64,000 bases of DNA from Aurifilum marmelostoma (taxonomy: Eukaryota; Ascomycota; Sordariomycetes; Diaporthales; Cryphonectriaceae), in NCBI GenBank assembly GCA_027559495.1, contig JAMXSV010000023.1, positions 2,046,001 through 2,110,000 of the forward strand, given 5' to 3'. How positions within the stretch are numbered: the first letter of the stretch is position 1; every line of letters starts with the position of its first letter. Shown piece after piece: positions 1-11,135 of this stretch. The position numbers were made by a program, and so were the translations under genes. The notes under the pieces were generated by a model, which saw only the letters and a program-made list of their open reading frames with translations, was not told the DNA's origin and searched no databases.

Positions 1-112
1 ATTTGGGAGGCGGGGTCGCTTGCTCGTCTAGATGGAGTGACTTGGCGAGGGAATTGGTGGCGCCGTTGTATGTCCATGCGCACATTGATTTGGGCCATGA
101 ATCGTCTACCAT
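1..112 (-). CDS. Zinc-type alcohol dehydrogenase / quinone-reductase-like protein, N-terminus only (partial)
   Basis: The window opens inside a minus-strand gene whose start codon is at 110-112. Only the first 37 residues are present, beginning MVDDSWPKSMCAWTYNGATN and continuing into SLAKSLHLDE and a proline run at the edge. A short leader followed by an 'AWTYN..TNSLAKSL.L' strand is how fungal medium-chain reductases of the quinone-oxidoreductase / RTN4IP1-like type begin (established family pattern). These enzymes use NAD(P)H to reduce quinones or enoyl compounds. Neither the cofactor-binding fold nor any zinc ligand is inside the window, so the substrate cannot be judged. The open frame has no stop and good fungal codon use. 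The upstream side (113 onward) would hold its promoter. Confidence 0.55.
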   Translation of the reverse strand, partial: MVDDSWPKSMCAWTYNGATNSLAKSLHLDEQATPPPK

Positions 113-654
113 TGTTGCGATGGTGATTCAGACTAATAATGAGTGATGCTGATGATGAGGTTGTATCGAGGGATCCACGCGAGCGGGCTGGGAAAGTTTG
201 AAAGAGAAAGCTGAAGAAAGATCCGACAGTAGTGATGGAGTAGAGTTGATGTAACAATAATCCAACTTTATAATGTGAGCCGAAGGACAGAGTTGGAGAC
301 TACGCCGAAAGATGCACAGATGAGGACCAGCCAGCGGCCGAGTCGTGACGTATGGCTGCGGGCGGCCCTACTTGTCGGGAATGCGTTCGACCACTCAGAC
401 CTCGAGCGGAATGGATCAATACACGCTGGCATTCACGCCTACAAATGAGGGAAAGTAAAAAAGAAAAGAAAGTCTACCTCGATGAGAATCAAATGGTAAA
501 AATTATCATTATACTGCAAGTCATATAATCAAAAGTATGTATACGGCGCAAGAACCCCCTCACATACAAGTCAGGTCCATGCTACATAAATCTAATACCT
601 TCATGTGCGTTTCTGAACATCCAATGATGGATGACGGATTCATGTGTTTATCTC
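113..654. other. Intergenic, no gene seen
   Basis: This is the space between the start of the partial dehydrogenase gene and the 3' end of the PAP2 gene. It should contain the dehydrogenase promoter and the PAP2 3' UTR. I see no convincing open frame, tRNA or repeat. Confidence 0.5.
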
Positions 655-2211
655 TCAATATACAGGGCTTCGTGATGCCAATGGGCGCCTTCGTCGCATT
701 CCAGTGGTCGGCACTGGCTTCTCTAGCCTCCACGCCCACAGCAGCAGGTCCTCCAGGGGCAAGAAGTTCATCAGGATCCGGTTGCAAGTAAATGCCATCA
801 CAACGACCATGGAGGCCACCATGGCGTCCATGAGATAGTGGTTTGCCGTCGCAATGATGGTCAGCAGCACCCAGATGGGGTACCACACGCCGAATGCGAA
901 GAAGGCAATGCGTGCTCGGACGGACCGCTCGCTGGTGCTCGTGCTGGTGCTGTCGGTGCTGGGCTGCTCGAGGCTCAGGGTGGAGGCGCTGAGGTTCTCT
1001 TCGTCCGCGCCCGGCACCGGAAGCCAGGTCGAGCTGGGGTTTCTGGTCTTGCCAAATCGTCGGTACATCTGTTTTACCCCGCTGAGGGCTGCGCTCTCGT
1101 ACATGAAGACGCACCCGATACAGAAGGCATAGCCAAAGTGCATGCTAGGCATGGCCGCCAGACGGTTGACAAAGTTCCCGCTCATCCACACAGAGGTAGC
1201 ATCCTCTCCGTTGACGGTGTCGATGAAGCCGTACTCCATGGGGAGCAGGCGCGGCGGCATGCACGGGTAGAAGATGAACACCACAAAGGCGAACAGGTTG
1301 CACAGGGTCATGGTTCGGCGGGCGGTCGCGAATCGGGAGAAGGTGGGCGACATGTAGTAGTAGAACGCGATGAAGCTATGGGACAGGAGAGAGTTGACAT
1401 CAGCATTGAGTGTCGTCCTGGACAGGATGGGCGGTGGGGAGAGAGGACGGGAGAATGATAGCCATGTTGACTTGAAACTTACCCCACAGTGCCTGGAATA
1501 TGGATGAGGGCGTAAGAGCGGTTGAGGACGGTGAGGAAGGTGCCGCGCCAGTCACCAGCTCTTGCGCCTGTGAGGAACCACTGCTGAACGTTCCACTCGA
1601 TCCACCTCGCAGTGCCCGTCAAAGAGGTCCTTCCGAACAGATAGGTCTCGAGCTCCAGGATGGCAAGCGCGTGTTCCTGTGCGACATCCCACATCTGCTT
1701 GCTCCCGCCGTAGTACACGGCGGCCATGTAGGCCGTGAGCCGGTAGAAGAAGAACTGCAGGGCCCAGTAGAACATCTCCACCAGGAAGGGAAACTTCTGC
1801 AGGATGCGCGAGTGGATGTGGCGGGCGAAGCGCGACGAGTTGGGGGTCCGGACGGTCCATATCCCAAAGACACGGCGGGTCTTGGAGGGATACTCTGAGT
1901 TGAAGCCGCGACGGGTCTGAGGATCGCTGTCGAAGGAGGATCGTGGGGACAGGGATGTCGGCGAGCCTGCTATGGGGCTGTAGCCTGGGCTCTTGCTGCC
2001 GCCAAAGATGGAGTAGTCTTTCGCCCGGGTCAGGTACATGGAGGTGAAGAGGATTGAAACGATGAGCTGGAAGGAGAGGGGAGAAGGCGAGTGGTCAGCA
2101 TCACTAGAGGTTATAGACAAGGAGGAGCCTTGGGTTCACACATACCACCGGCTCGACCCAGTCAGGCATGCGAAAGACGTGGGGGGTGCCAGTCATCGCT
2201 GGGGGCGCCAT
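655..2211 (-). CDS. PAP2-superfamily integral membrane protein (PAP2_3 / Aur1-like)
   Basis: Three exons on the minus strand: 2211-2146, 2066-1483 and 1375-655, giving 456 residues. Introns of 79 and 107 nt have GTATGT and GTAAGT donors and CAG/TAG acceptors, and joining them keeps one frame. The protein starts MAPPAMTGTPHVFRMPDWVE, then has a first membrane segment, a polar Ser/Pro-rich loop, and a hydrophobic half with the PAP2 signatures: CMPPRLLP, then PSMHFGYA (the PSxH box), then NHYLMD (the HxxxD box). These supply the two histidines and the aspartate of the phosphatidate phosphatase / inositolphosphotransferase fold. Homologous fungal proteins act in endomembranes on lipid phosphates or sphingolipid head groups. 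Which reaction this one performs is unknown. The tail after the last helix is basic (RRRR). Confidence 0.85.
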
Positions 2212-4663
2212 TGTTGGCCATCTCTGCGGTGACAGGTTCTTCACGATTTGTGGTGTCGGAAGGAGGCAGCGAGCCTCTGTTGACCGTATAGGCAGGACCA
2301 CAAAGGGGTTCGCCAATCGACCTTCGCGTCGGATTGCTAAAGAGAATGTGGTCGTCTCGGCAAATCCGCGTTGGCTGAGAACCTCTACTACGGATTGCCC
2401 GGAGAAACGACAAGAGCGCTGATAACAGCGACACCCGGATCGATCCAGACGGGTCGTGCACTCGATCTGGTTGCCTCGAGACCGTCGAGCCGCGAAACCT
2501 ATGCCCCTCGAAACACTGTCGTCCAGCGAAGAGAGATCCAGGGGTTCGGTCGAGTGGCCCGTCACACGACACAAGACCACTTGGTGACGGAAGGGGATCT
2601 GGACGACGATTTGCGTGTTGGTGGGCTTGTAAGAATGCACTGTGCCCTTATCGACGCACAAAGGACGAGGTTGACGAGATTGAGGGCCTTGCGGGGGGAC
2701 AGGACCGCGTGTGGACGTGGGAAAACGAGGCTGTAACTGGGCGAGCGAAGAAGGCAAGGAGAAGAAGGACGCCGAAAAAGCCAAAACTCGGTGCAGTGGC
2801 AACACAAAACGGTAGGGCGACAGGGTTGACAGCAACTCAAGTACAGGCAGTTTAGGGGGCGGGGTGCTGCCACAGGGGAACGATTGAGCACTGAGACAGA
2901 GTACAGTCAGTACCAGCTGAGGCTGATAATTGGAGACTGGCCGTTATTAGCAACAAAAAATTGGACTGGCGGGGCTTTGCCAGGCTCTGCCAGCGTGTCA
3001 TGCCCTCCCTTGTTTAGTGGCACACCCACAGCGCAACTAGCGAAGATCCTACCACTGCACCTCAGCTTTCTTGAGTGGGGACAAATCTGACAGGGTAGTT
3101 CACTGCCCCCCTTTAGGCTGACATTATTTGGTCAAATTTCACCACAGTATCTTAGGCCTAACCTTTAGGTTTCCACCATGTACAATAGAAAGGTATGGCA
3201 GATGCTAAGAAATCTTGACAGTGATGACTGACGAGTCAAGATGGAGAGCAAGAAGACCAAGTCCATCTGAATTTGAAGGGGACAAAGAGGGCCTCTCGGG
3301 CACCAAAACGCAACATGGCCACAGTAGTACCGATTGAATGACCAGGCTGACCAGGGTCTGCCAAGGATCTCCCAAGTCTGTCTCAGAAGCGGTCTACTGC
3401 AAAGGGCTGTGTGGCAGCCAACCAACCAGCCAGATACCATACGCGAAACCACAATGCACACCAAACCCTCCTCTGTTGCGGCAGAATTCAGACAACTAGG
3501 TGGGTTGCTTATCACTCTCAGAGCCCGATAGTCGCTTCAGGAGTTCAGGAAAATGCTGTGGGCAGTATCTATCCAATCTTGTTTCCCAAGGCAAGGCGAT
3601 GTGCCGCCTGCTGGTAACACTGTACAAAGTACCTCTCTAAGCGCTTACTTCCTAGCATGAACAGCCACAGTTTTGGAAATAGGGGCTTGCCTCTTGCAGT
3701 GATTTCCTACGTACCTCATGGTCAGCAAAGACGTGGAGTGAACAGACAAATGAAATGGAGGACTACAGCCAAAATATCACTTGTTCAGCATACGGATGTA
3801 GCTGACAATCGAGTCGGTCCAGGATCTCGTCAAAGACGCCAGCGCAATTTCGTGTGGTCGAGGCAGCAGCTGCACGGCCATAATCGCTTGGGTGCGTCCG
3901 TTGCCTGCGCTCAAATGGTGGTAACGTAAATACTATGTACGGATGGATCTACATACCGGATAAGATCCAATCTGACCGATCTCCAATCCTCCCTCGAAGC
4001 CTCGGATTTTCTCTCGCGTACGGGATCTCCGACCATCGCCCACCAGCGTGCATGGTCCAACTTCCATCCTATGGGATTCCATCAATCGGCGCAAGCACCT
4101 GGCTTATGCACACAAAAGACATGTCTTCATCTTGTGTGGAAATATATACAAAGTGATCCATCATCCAATGCCGATTCTCGCATCAGTCCAGAAGGGCACA
4201 ACGTTTATGTACCATACCATCAGCTAGAAAAAAAAAATAAGTGGACATGTACTAATAATGTGGTTAATTACAGCTTGCCCACCAGTCGTGTTGCCATATT
4301 GTGTCTTTGCGTACAATGAGCACGCGATCAGTCGGCAGCGATACCACTTGACGCGCAGGGGATGGCTGGGGTATCACTATGTTGTTTACCACTGTACAGA
4401 CGTACTCCATGGTACTACCACATTTAGGCTGTGAAGCAGGATGTGTGGAGCCTGGTGTCAATACAACTTGGTAGGATCCGTCCGCCCCAGAAAGCTTGGC
4501 ACAAGGGAGGATGTCTCTTCCAGGGTTGTACCACTGGAGGTGCTAAGCAGATGGCCTACCCATTGTACCGCGGGCAGGACGGGACGTAGAATCTAAATGA
4601 TATGCTAGTACAAAGAGGAAAGAAAGAAAGAAGGAAAAAACCAACCAGACCATCAAAACCACC

Positions 4664-4683
4664 ACCGCCGCCGCCGCCGCCCG
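4664..4683. repeat. (CCG)n microsatellite
   Basis: About seven CCG/CCN triplets in a row, preceded by an A/G-rich run. It lies in non-coding DNA. Confidence 0.7.
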
Positions 4684-5201
4684 AGTCAAGGCTTGCTCGT
4701 TTTCGCGTCGAGTCTTACTCCACTATTAGAGAGAGACGTTGAGTTTATTTCCCACGTCTCCTTGAACCCCCCGCCTCTGGATGCCAATGCGTACTATGTA
4801 AACACCATGTCTTCCTTCCCGTCAACTCGGATATTTCGGCCTCGGAATTTTCATGACCTCCGTCTTAAGCTTTACGTGAAATTTCTGTAGAGATATGGAG
4901 GGTGAAAAAAAGTAATCTCAACTTTTGAAGCGATGAACATACCACCTGTAATAACGTAATTAAATGTAGATATTAGTTGTTAAGTTTCGTATTCTTTGCT
5001 TTGGCTCTTTCAGCTGGCAAACAGGGTACGGAAAACAAAGGTGTGAAATGGTCAAAACATATCAGAACAGCTACATGTCATGATGGCCCAAAGCTGTTGC
5101 TATAAAGTCATGAATTGTGGAAAGTAATGGCCTGTCCGTGCCGTTTGTCTGTCATATCAACGGTCCAAGCTTTTTTGATGTCGCTTGGCTCCCCTCAAAG
5201 A

Positions 5202-5257
5202 TTTTTTTTTTCCCCTTTTTTTTTTTCCTTTTTTTTTTTCCTTTTTTTTCCCCCTTT
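5202..5257 (+). repeat. Polypyrimidine (T/C) tract
   Basis: About 56 bases of almost only T with C interruptions, in four T blocks separated by CC or CCCC. No gene start lies close downstream on the plus strand, so its role is unclear. Low-complexity DNA is the simplest reading. Confidence 0.8.
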
Positions 5258-5637
5258 ATGCGCGTGTCCCTTCAATCAGAATTTCCAGTAACCATCATAT
5301 CCCATGTCAGACCCGAAACTTTTCCCCATCGTCTCATCCATCGAGGATCCCTTCGTGCCTATGCTCTCTGGGCAGCCCATCGCCAATGACCCAGCTTGTT
5401 GTGGTGATGAATACATGATCGCCGTCCAGACCGGACCTGCGTGCACGTCTTGATATTAGTTGGTGGTGCTCTGTGGCTCGGCCGAGAATGTGGCATATTA
5501 CTTACCTTGTCGTTGGCGCCGTCAACGAGCGTATGCTTCACTGGACTTCTCTCGACTGATGTAGACACCCTGCGATGCTTGTTATTCTAGAGAGACAATG
5601 AGAACTGTGGTGAGGTGGCTGGTCGGTACCAGTAGCT

Positions 5638-7557
5638 CTAGAAATCCTTGTGGGCGTCCTCCTCCTCGTCCTCCTCCATAATCACTGCCATGCGTATGGC
5701 AGAATCGTGTCTCGCCACCCGCACGGCGACCCGGCACGCCTCCAACGCTCGGTCCATAATTACCTTTGGACTATCTGTGGAAAGGCGAGCTGGGTCTCTC
5801 GGAGACTTGTGGGTGAAGCCTCCGAGGAGGCACACCGTGCCCATGAATTCCTTGTGGAGTTTCGTTCCCTGGAACCACCGCATACCGCGGTCGTAGGACT
5901 GGTTATACCAGAACGAGGGCTGATCGGCCTCCCGCTCGGGCTCGGGTTCTTGATATTCCTCAAGAGAGGCGGCGGCATGCTCCTCGTCCCAGTCGGAATC
6001 ACTGGATAGGTCCAAGCTGCTGAGGACCGTAGTGGGTGTGGCTGGGGCTTCCTGAGGCTCGCTGTCGGCGTGGACGAGTTCCATCTCGTCGGTGTAAGTC
6101 AGACCTTCGAGACTCATCACCAGATCGGGCTCCTTGGAAGGAGGAAGAGTGCACTGGATACGTCCGTCGTCATCGTCGCCCTATAACGAGTCGGCTTCAG
6201 CATCTACGTGCTCCTCTGCCCATTCCATTTCCCAGTCATCCAACTCGTCGGCGAAGGTGACCTGTACGTCCGCCTCGGTGTCGGCAGATTGCTCCTGTAC
6301 CGCCGTGGTAATGCTGGGAGACGAGCTGGCCGTCGCCTCAATTGCGTCGGCGCACTTCATCTCGTCGTCGAAGGTGGTCTGCACGTCCCCCTCGGCGGTG
6401 CCAGATTGCTCCTGCATCTCCGTCTTGGTGCTGGGAGACCAGCTGGTCGTCGCTTCAACCATTTCGACGCCCATCTCAGGCTCTTTGGTGTCCTGCTCGT
6501 CCTGCTCCATGGGCAGGATGTCGGCGACAGAGGACAGAAGCTGGGCCTCAGCCGAAGTACGGCTGCACTGGGAGGCCGAGTCCTGGACTTCAGTCACCTC
6601 CTCGATCGTGGTTGGGACTTCCTGGACCGCGTCGCCATCACACTCCGGGCCCGACAGCACGGTGGCAGCTGTCGTCACCGATGCAGACCGGGAGTGGGTC
6701 TTGGAGCCGGAGCTGGCCGTGTGAAGCTGATTGAGCGACTCACCCGAGGTCTGGCGGGTGGCGCCGGGGTTCTCAGCCCAGGATCCCGACCCAGACTGCT
6801 CGTCACTAAGGACTGGCGACTGGCCAGGGGTGGCACCAATATCGAGGACCTCGGCGTCACTCGAAGTCGGGATGCTTTGGGGCAGCGCGGACGACTTGCC
6901 CCTCTGGTCAAGTAGTTGATCCTGGGCGTTAACGATGGAAGCAGCGCTGGCGGTGGCCGGGGGTGTGATCTCCAGGATGAAGTGGAGGCCGTTCCAGCAG
7001 CCGATGACAGCGCCGTCGAGAGCGCCCTTGTGATCATCATCTTCGGGCAGATGAGCAGACGTGACGGGCGCTGCCATGGCCTTGCTGGGGAATCGCAATT
7101 CCCTGTAGTACTCGTTGTTGCCAAGGTTGGTGACAGGGGCCGCGGAGCGGGATCGGCGGCACCCACGCGCGTCCATGTCGCGGTAGTGCATCTCTCGAGG
7201 GCTGATTCTGTGTTAGTATCGGGCAGATGTGAATCATGGAGACAATATTTCTGCTACTTACGGGATGGGGGGTTCAGAGATGATGTACGGGGCATCATCG
7301 CTGTACTTCTTAGCACGTCCCGTGAGACGGCTCTTCAGAACGTTCTTGATGGCTCGATAGTGAGCCATCAAAGGTCGCTGGTTCGACCTGTTGTTGGCCT
7401 TGCCATCCTCGGTGTCGGCGGCAGGCTGCTGGACGGGCTGATCGTTGTGCTGCTCGTCGTTGTGGTTGACGGTGGCGTGGGTGGGAAGGACGTGCAGCGC
7501 CTTGCCAAAGCGGTGCAGAAGCTTAGAGGGGCGGAGAGTAGAGCGAAGAGGAGACAT
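5638..7557 (-). CDS. Acidic Ser/Thr-rich protein with a two-copy repeat, function unknown
   Basis: I do not recognise the family. The model has exons 7557-7262, 7201-6208 and 6153-5638, 601 residues. Intron 1 (60 nt, GTAAGT...CAG) is clear. Intron 2 (54 nt, 6154-6207, GTAGAT...CAG, with a branch-like TGAC) is proposed because the frame otherwise meets TAG at 6181-6183, and the frame before and after that codon is the same. The N-terminus is basic (MSPLRSTLRPSKLLHR). A GCWNGLHFILEI segment follows, then a long acidic Ser/Thr region with two related units of about 34 residues (6459-6358 and 6342-6241). A more conserved-looking C-terminus holds FWYNQSYDRGMRWFQGTKL and an acidic end. The leader upstream (minus strand) is rich in CAACA, as in many fungal 5' UTRs. 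If intron 2 is not spliced, the product ends at 6181. Confidence 0.6.
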
Positions 7558-8713
7558 CTTGAAGATGAGAAAGAAGAAAAGTTTGAAGGTAACAGAGAAA
7601 ACAAAACTGTGTTGACAAGCTATCAAAAGGTTTGAGAGCTTGATGTTGTTGAGTGTTCTTGCTTTGTGTTGTTCTGTGTTGTGATGTGTTGCGATTGGAA
7701 ATTGTCTTGCACCCAGAAAGTGTCTGCCCTTAAATACTTTCTGGCACTGGCTAGCGTATGCCTCTCTCCAAGGTAAATGCGATAGGGTGAGTCACTATCG
7801 CTGACAACAATTCACGTGAAGGCATATCAGAGCAGGTAAATGTGGTGGGTGCTGCGGTTGCAGCATTGGCGGCCAATTCAATTGTATCAAGAATGGGAAC
7901 TGTGCAGCTATCCTCGCACTGTCTTTGTGGGGTCGCATTCACTGCAGGTAATCAGGAATTAGTGCCTATAGTTAATTACTGCCACCAAAGTGAATGGGAT
8001 CGAGCTGAGATGGCCACATGGAAGTATACTAGTACAGTGGGAAAGCCCAATACAATTTACCTTCCTACACTTGAGACCATTTACCCAAGGCCATGGCCAA
8101 CTAGATGACACATTTACTTGTACACCTAACTTGAAAAGGTAACTTTATTATGGAGATTATTCTTGTATCAGCATTGAATGTTCAGGCACAATGTGGATGC
8201 TCTCGAGTTCATGCACTACAATAGACTTCTGATCCACACAAACACAACCTGAGCCTAGAGCCAAGGACCTCAAACGAATAGGAATAACAGTAGTTAATCT
8301 AGTACCGATCCCACCGAGTATGAGGCAATGGTCCTTCCTGTAAGCTGCTAATGACCTTGTCGTGGGTATTGGTACAGAAAGGTACGTCCACCAAAAGTAT
8401 TGTTATCAGGTAGATCTCGATAGAGGTCTGAGAATCTCTTGCTTTGCAGGTGAGAGAACCTTCTTCAAGCTGAGGCTAGCCAGATGGCAACTTCCAGGAG
8501 ATGGCTAAAGAGATGATGGACAGTGATATATAGAGGAGATGCTTAAATACAATGGGACTGTTGGTTGTTGCAGGAAAGAGTTGTCCCTAATTCATAATCA
8601 AGATGGTAGAAATTACAGCCAATTAGCCAAGAACAGACCATTGAGCAATTTCAGGAACTCTATATGGTGATATGTATGAACCTTTGCTGCATCTGATTGC
8701 GCAACTACCCTAC
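7558..8713. other. Intergenic: promoter and leader of the acidic-protein gene
   Basis: A GTGTTG/TTGTG-rich stretch at 7640-7695 reads as a CAACA-rich leader on the minus strand. The rest has only short frames without a family match. Nothing else is seen. Confidence 0.5.
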
Positions 8714-11135
8714 TTATGCCGCAGTGGTGAAGTTATAAGAAGATCCACCGTCAAGGCCAACAACAACATAGCCGCCATCAAAGCTTACGCCCGTCACACC
8801 CGACATAACACCACCATCTCGGGTCCAAATGACCCTGCCATCCTGCGCAATGGTGTTTTCAGTGCTCGCGGCAGGCACGAAAGCTTTTCCTGTGGTATCA
8901 GCAGGCGTGTCGATCGTCAGCGTCAGTCCGGCTCCTGTTGCAGGATCGATAACCTCCCACTCCACGCCGATGCTACCGTTGGGTGTGGGCACGACGCCTT
9001 TGGCAAACTTCAGCCCACCCCCCACCACCACCGGCCTCACCACGTAGGACGAGAACCCCGGGCCCGTCGGCGTCACGCCAAGGACATAATCCTGCATCAG
9101 AGGCACGATACACGTCGACCAGCCATGCGCAAGGGATGTATACCCTTCCTCATAGTAACTCCCGTTCGGGCCGATACCCTCCCAGAAGGTGCTGAAGGGA
9201 TCATGATTGGCCATGTGGCCGTACAGCCTGCGCAGTTCGTCAAATGCACTCGACGCAATTCCGGTCGGATCTGTGATCGTGCTTAGGTTCCCCGCTGTTT
9301 GGAACCGCGCAGCGAGCTCAAAGTAGCTGATGAAGGCATACACACGCTGGTCGAACTCATCGGAGGGGCTCAGAATGGAGTTATCATAAAAGGCATTGCC
9401 ATAGAAACGTGACAGGGAAGAGGTCATGAAGCTGAGGATGGATTCGTCTATTGTGGTCGTCGAAGGGGAGGACGCGACGAGAGAGCTGGCGTAGGAGTTG
9501 TTGGTGGCACCTGAGAGGATGGCTAGTCCGTTGCCATCTTGAGGGTGGGTTGGACATTTTCCTGTGCCGTTGGTCTCGCATGGCCCGCCGTCGTAGAGAG
9601 CGCCCACGGCAGGGTCCCAGTTTTCGCCCAAGAGGGCGGCTAAGATGATTACAAGTCAGCTTTTCTGATGTGTAATTAGATAGCAGAGAGCCTGAACAAT
9701 GATACTCACGGCCAATACTAGCTGCCCTCTCCAACCATCGGACCGCATCGTCCGCCTCACCCTTCGCATCCGCCAACAGCGCCGCCCTGTCCAACGCCAG
9801 AACGTACAACGCATTGTAATAAGTAATCACGCCAGTCCGCGGCAGAAAGGCATAATCACCATAGCCAGACGACGTACCTAGTCCCTTTTCCAGCAGGCCA
9901 GCCTCGTTTGTGGAATTGGGATAATACGTGTCCAGCGTTTTGACCATGGTTGCGTAGTATTTCTCCAGATAGTCCATGTCTCCAGTGTACAGGACCAAGT
10001 CGCTGCTGCAGACGACCCACCACAGCGGATAATCATATAAAGCCAGCGTGTAGTTGTTGATGCTGGCTGGCGGTATCCATCCATCACTCCGCTGGTGCTC
10101 TGCCAGGTCGGATAGGACATTTCTCGCCGCATCGGGATCGCCATGCGACAGGTACAGCGTCAGTGCCGAAACGGCCAGATCACCTGCATACGGATCACGG
10201 TCGCGTTTGGCCCCGTCGTGCAGGACGACTTTGCCCAGCATGGTCGTGTCAACGCTGGCATCGCGCGGGTCCGTGTCGTTGGCGCGGAAGACGTCTGTGC
10301 ACAGGTCGTTTGTATAGATGGCGTCGTACCACCAGCTTGTAATGTCGGCATCAGAGCACTCGAACCAACCCTTGAAGGTGTCGGGTGTGCCGTGGTACGC
10401 AGAGTACGCCAGACTTACAGATTCGATGGATACAGAACCGAATCCTGTCGTGTAGGGCGCGTCAGATGCCAGCGCCTCCAAGGTGATGCGCAGATAGCGA
10501 AAGCCATGGAAACCGTCAGAGCAGACTTTTCCTCCATCATATGCGCACCCGAGCTGGTTGGTCCAGGTGTACGGCTCGCCCTGCACGCCGACCTGGTCTG
10601 TCCCGTTGGTGACCTTCTGGCCGGCGGAAAGATTATCCGACCGTGTGAAGTCACTCCTGTTGGTGAGATATTCGAGAGTCTCCGAGAAGGATAGCGTGAG
10701 ACCAGGAAGTGCCGCCGTCGTGATGTTATGGCTGTCTGATGACACCTGCCTTGTGGATTGTTGACTGGCCTCCGCCCCTGCAAAGTTGATGGACAAGATG
10801 CCTGGGTAATTTTGCCCGAAGTCGAGCACGATCGTGGGCACGTCTTCGTCTTCGGAGCTGCGTATGAGCGTCGTAGCCCCGTCACCAATGATGCCATCCG
10901 GATTGGTGACGTTGCCCCTAGTATATGAGTCTAGCATCTTCACAGGTAAGATATTCGTGCTGGAGGGGGCCCGGACATATTGGCGCCAGTCCGAGGCATC
11001 TGAGTGACGAGGTCGTCTAAGCCCCTGTTGTGGTTGAGGTGCTTGGGTGGCTATAATCAGCTTATGCAAGAAAAGCGAGGAAACGAAAAGAATGACGAGA
11101 GCAGCTGGGCCAGGCAAGCGCTTGGAGGAGGCCAT
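8714..11135 (-). CDS. Alpha-L-rhamnosidase-like glycoside hydrolase (GH78), secreted or membrane-anchored
   Basis: Two exons, 11135-9710 and 9639-8714, separated by a 70 nt intron (GTGAGT...TAG), give 783 residues. The chosen start is MASSKRLPGPAALVILFVSS, directly followed by a hydrophobic signal or anchor segment. The same frame is open upstream to 11414, but that part looks like leader. A beta-rich N-terminal region (IVLDFGQNYPGILSINFAGA) precedes an (alpha/alpha)6 region with DGAKRDR around residue 307, the place where GH78 enzymes carry their catalytic acid motif (family form DGPKRDR). It then has YAGDLAVSAL and late TSLAHGWST...YVLGV motifs, also typical of GH78. Many N-glycosylation sequons (NRS, NLS, NGT, NYT) fit secretion. 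The family removes L-rhamnose from plant glycosides or pectin. The exact substrate is not readable. Confidence 0.8.

Larger units (their letters stand above)
2212..5637. other. 3.4 kb intergenic, no gene seen
   Basis: Open frames here are short, overlap on both strands and show no family signature. The part next to 2211 is the likely 5' leader and promoter of the PAP2 gene. Low-complexity landmarks are an AGAA-rich stretch near 4615-4637, a (CCG)n run at about 4664-4683 and a long pyrimidine tract at 5202-5257. Confidence 0.5.

Noticed and set aside
838..1458. 206-codon plus-strand frame
   Set aside because: It lies antisense to the last PAP2 exon and mirrors its GC-rich third positions; no family signature.
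6181..6207. 27-nt intron ending at the TAG
   Set aside because: Too short for a fungal intron; the 54-nt version sharing the same donor is realistic.
6208..6915. 235-codon plus-strand frame
   Set aside because: Antisense shadow of the acidic protein's GC-rich exon.
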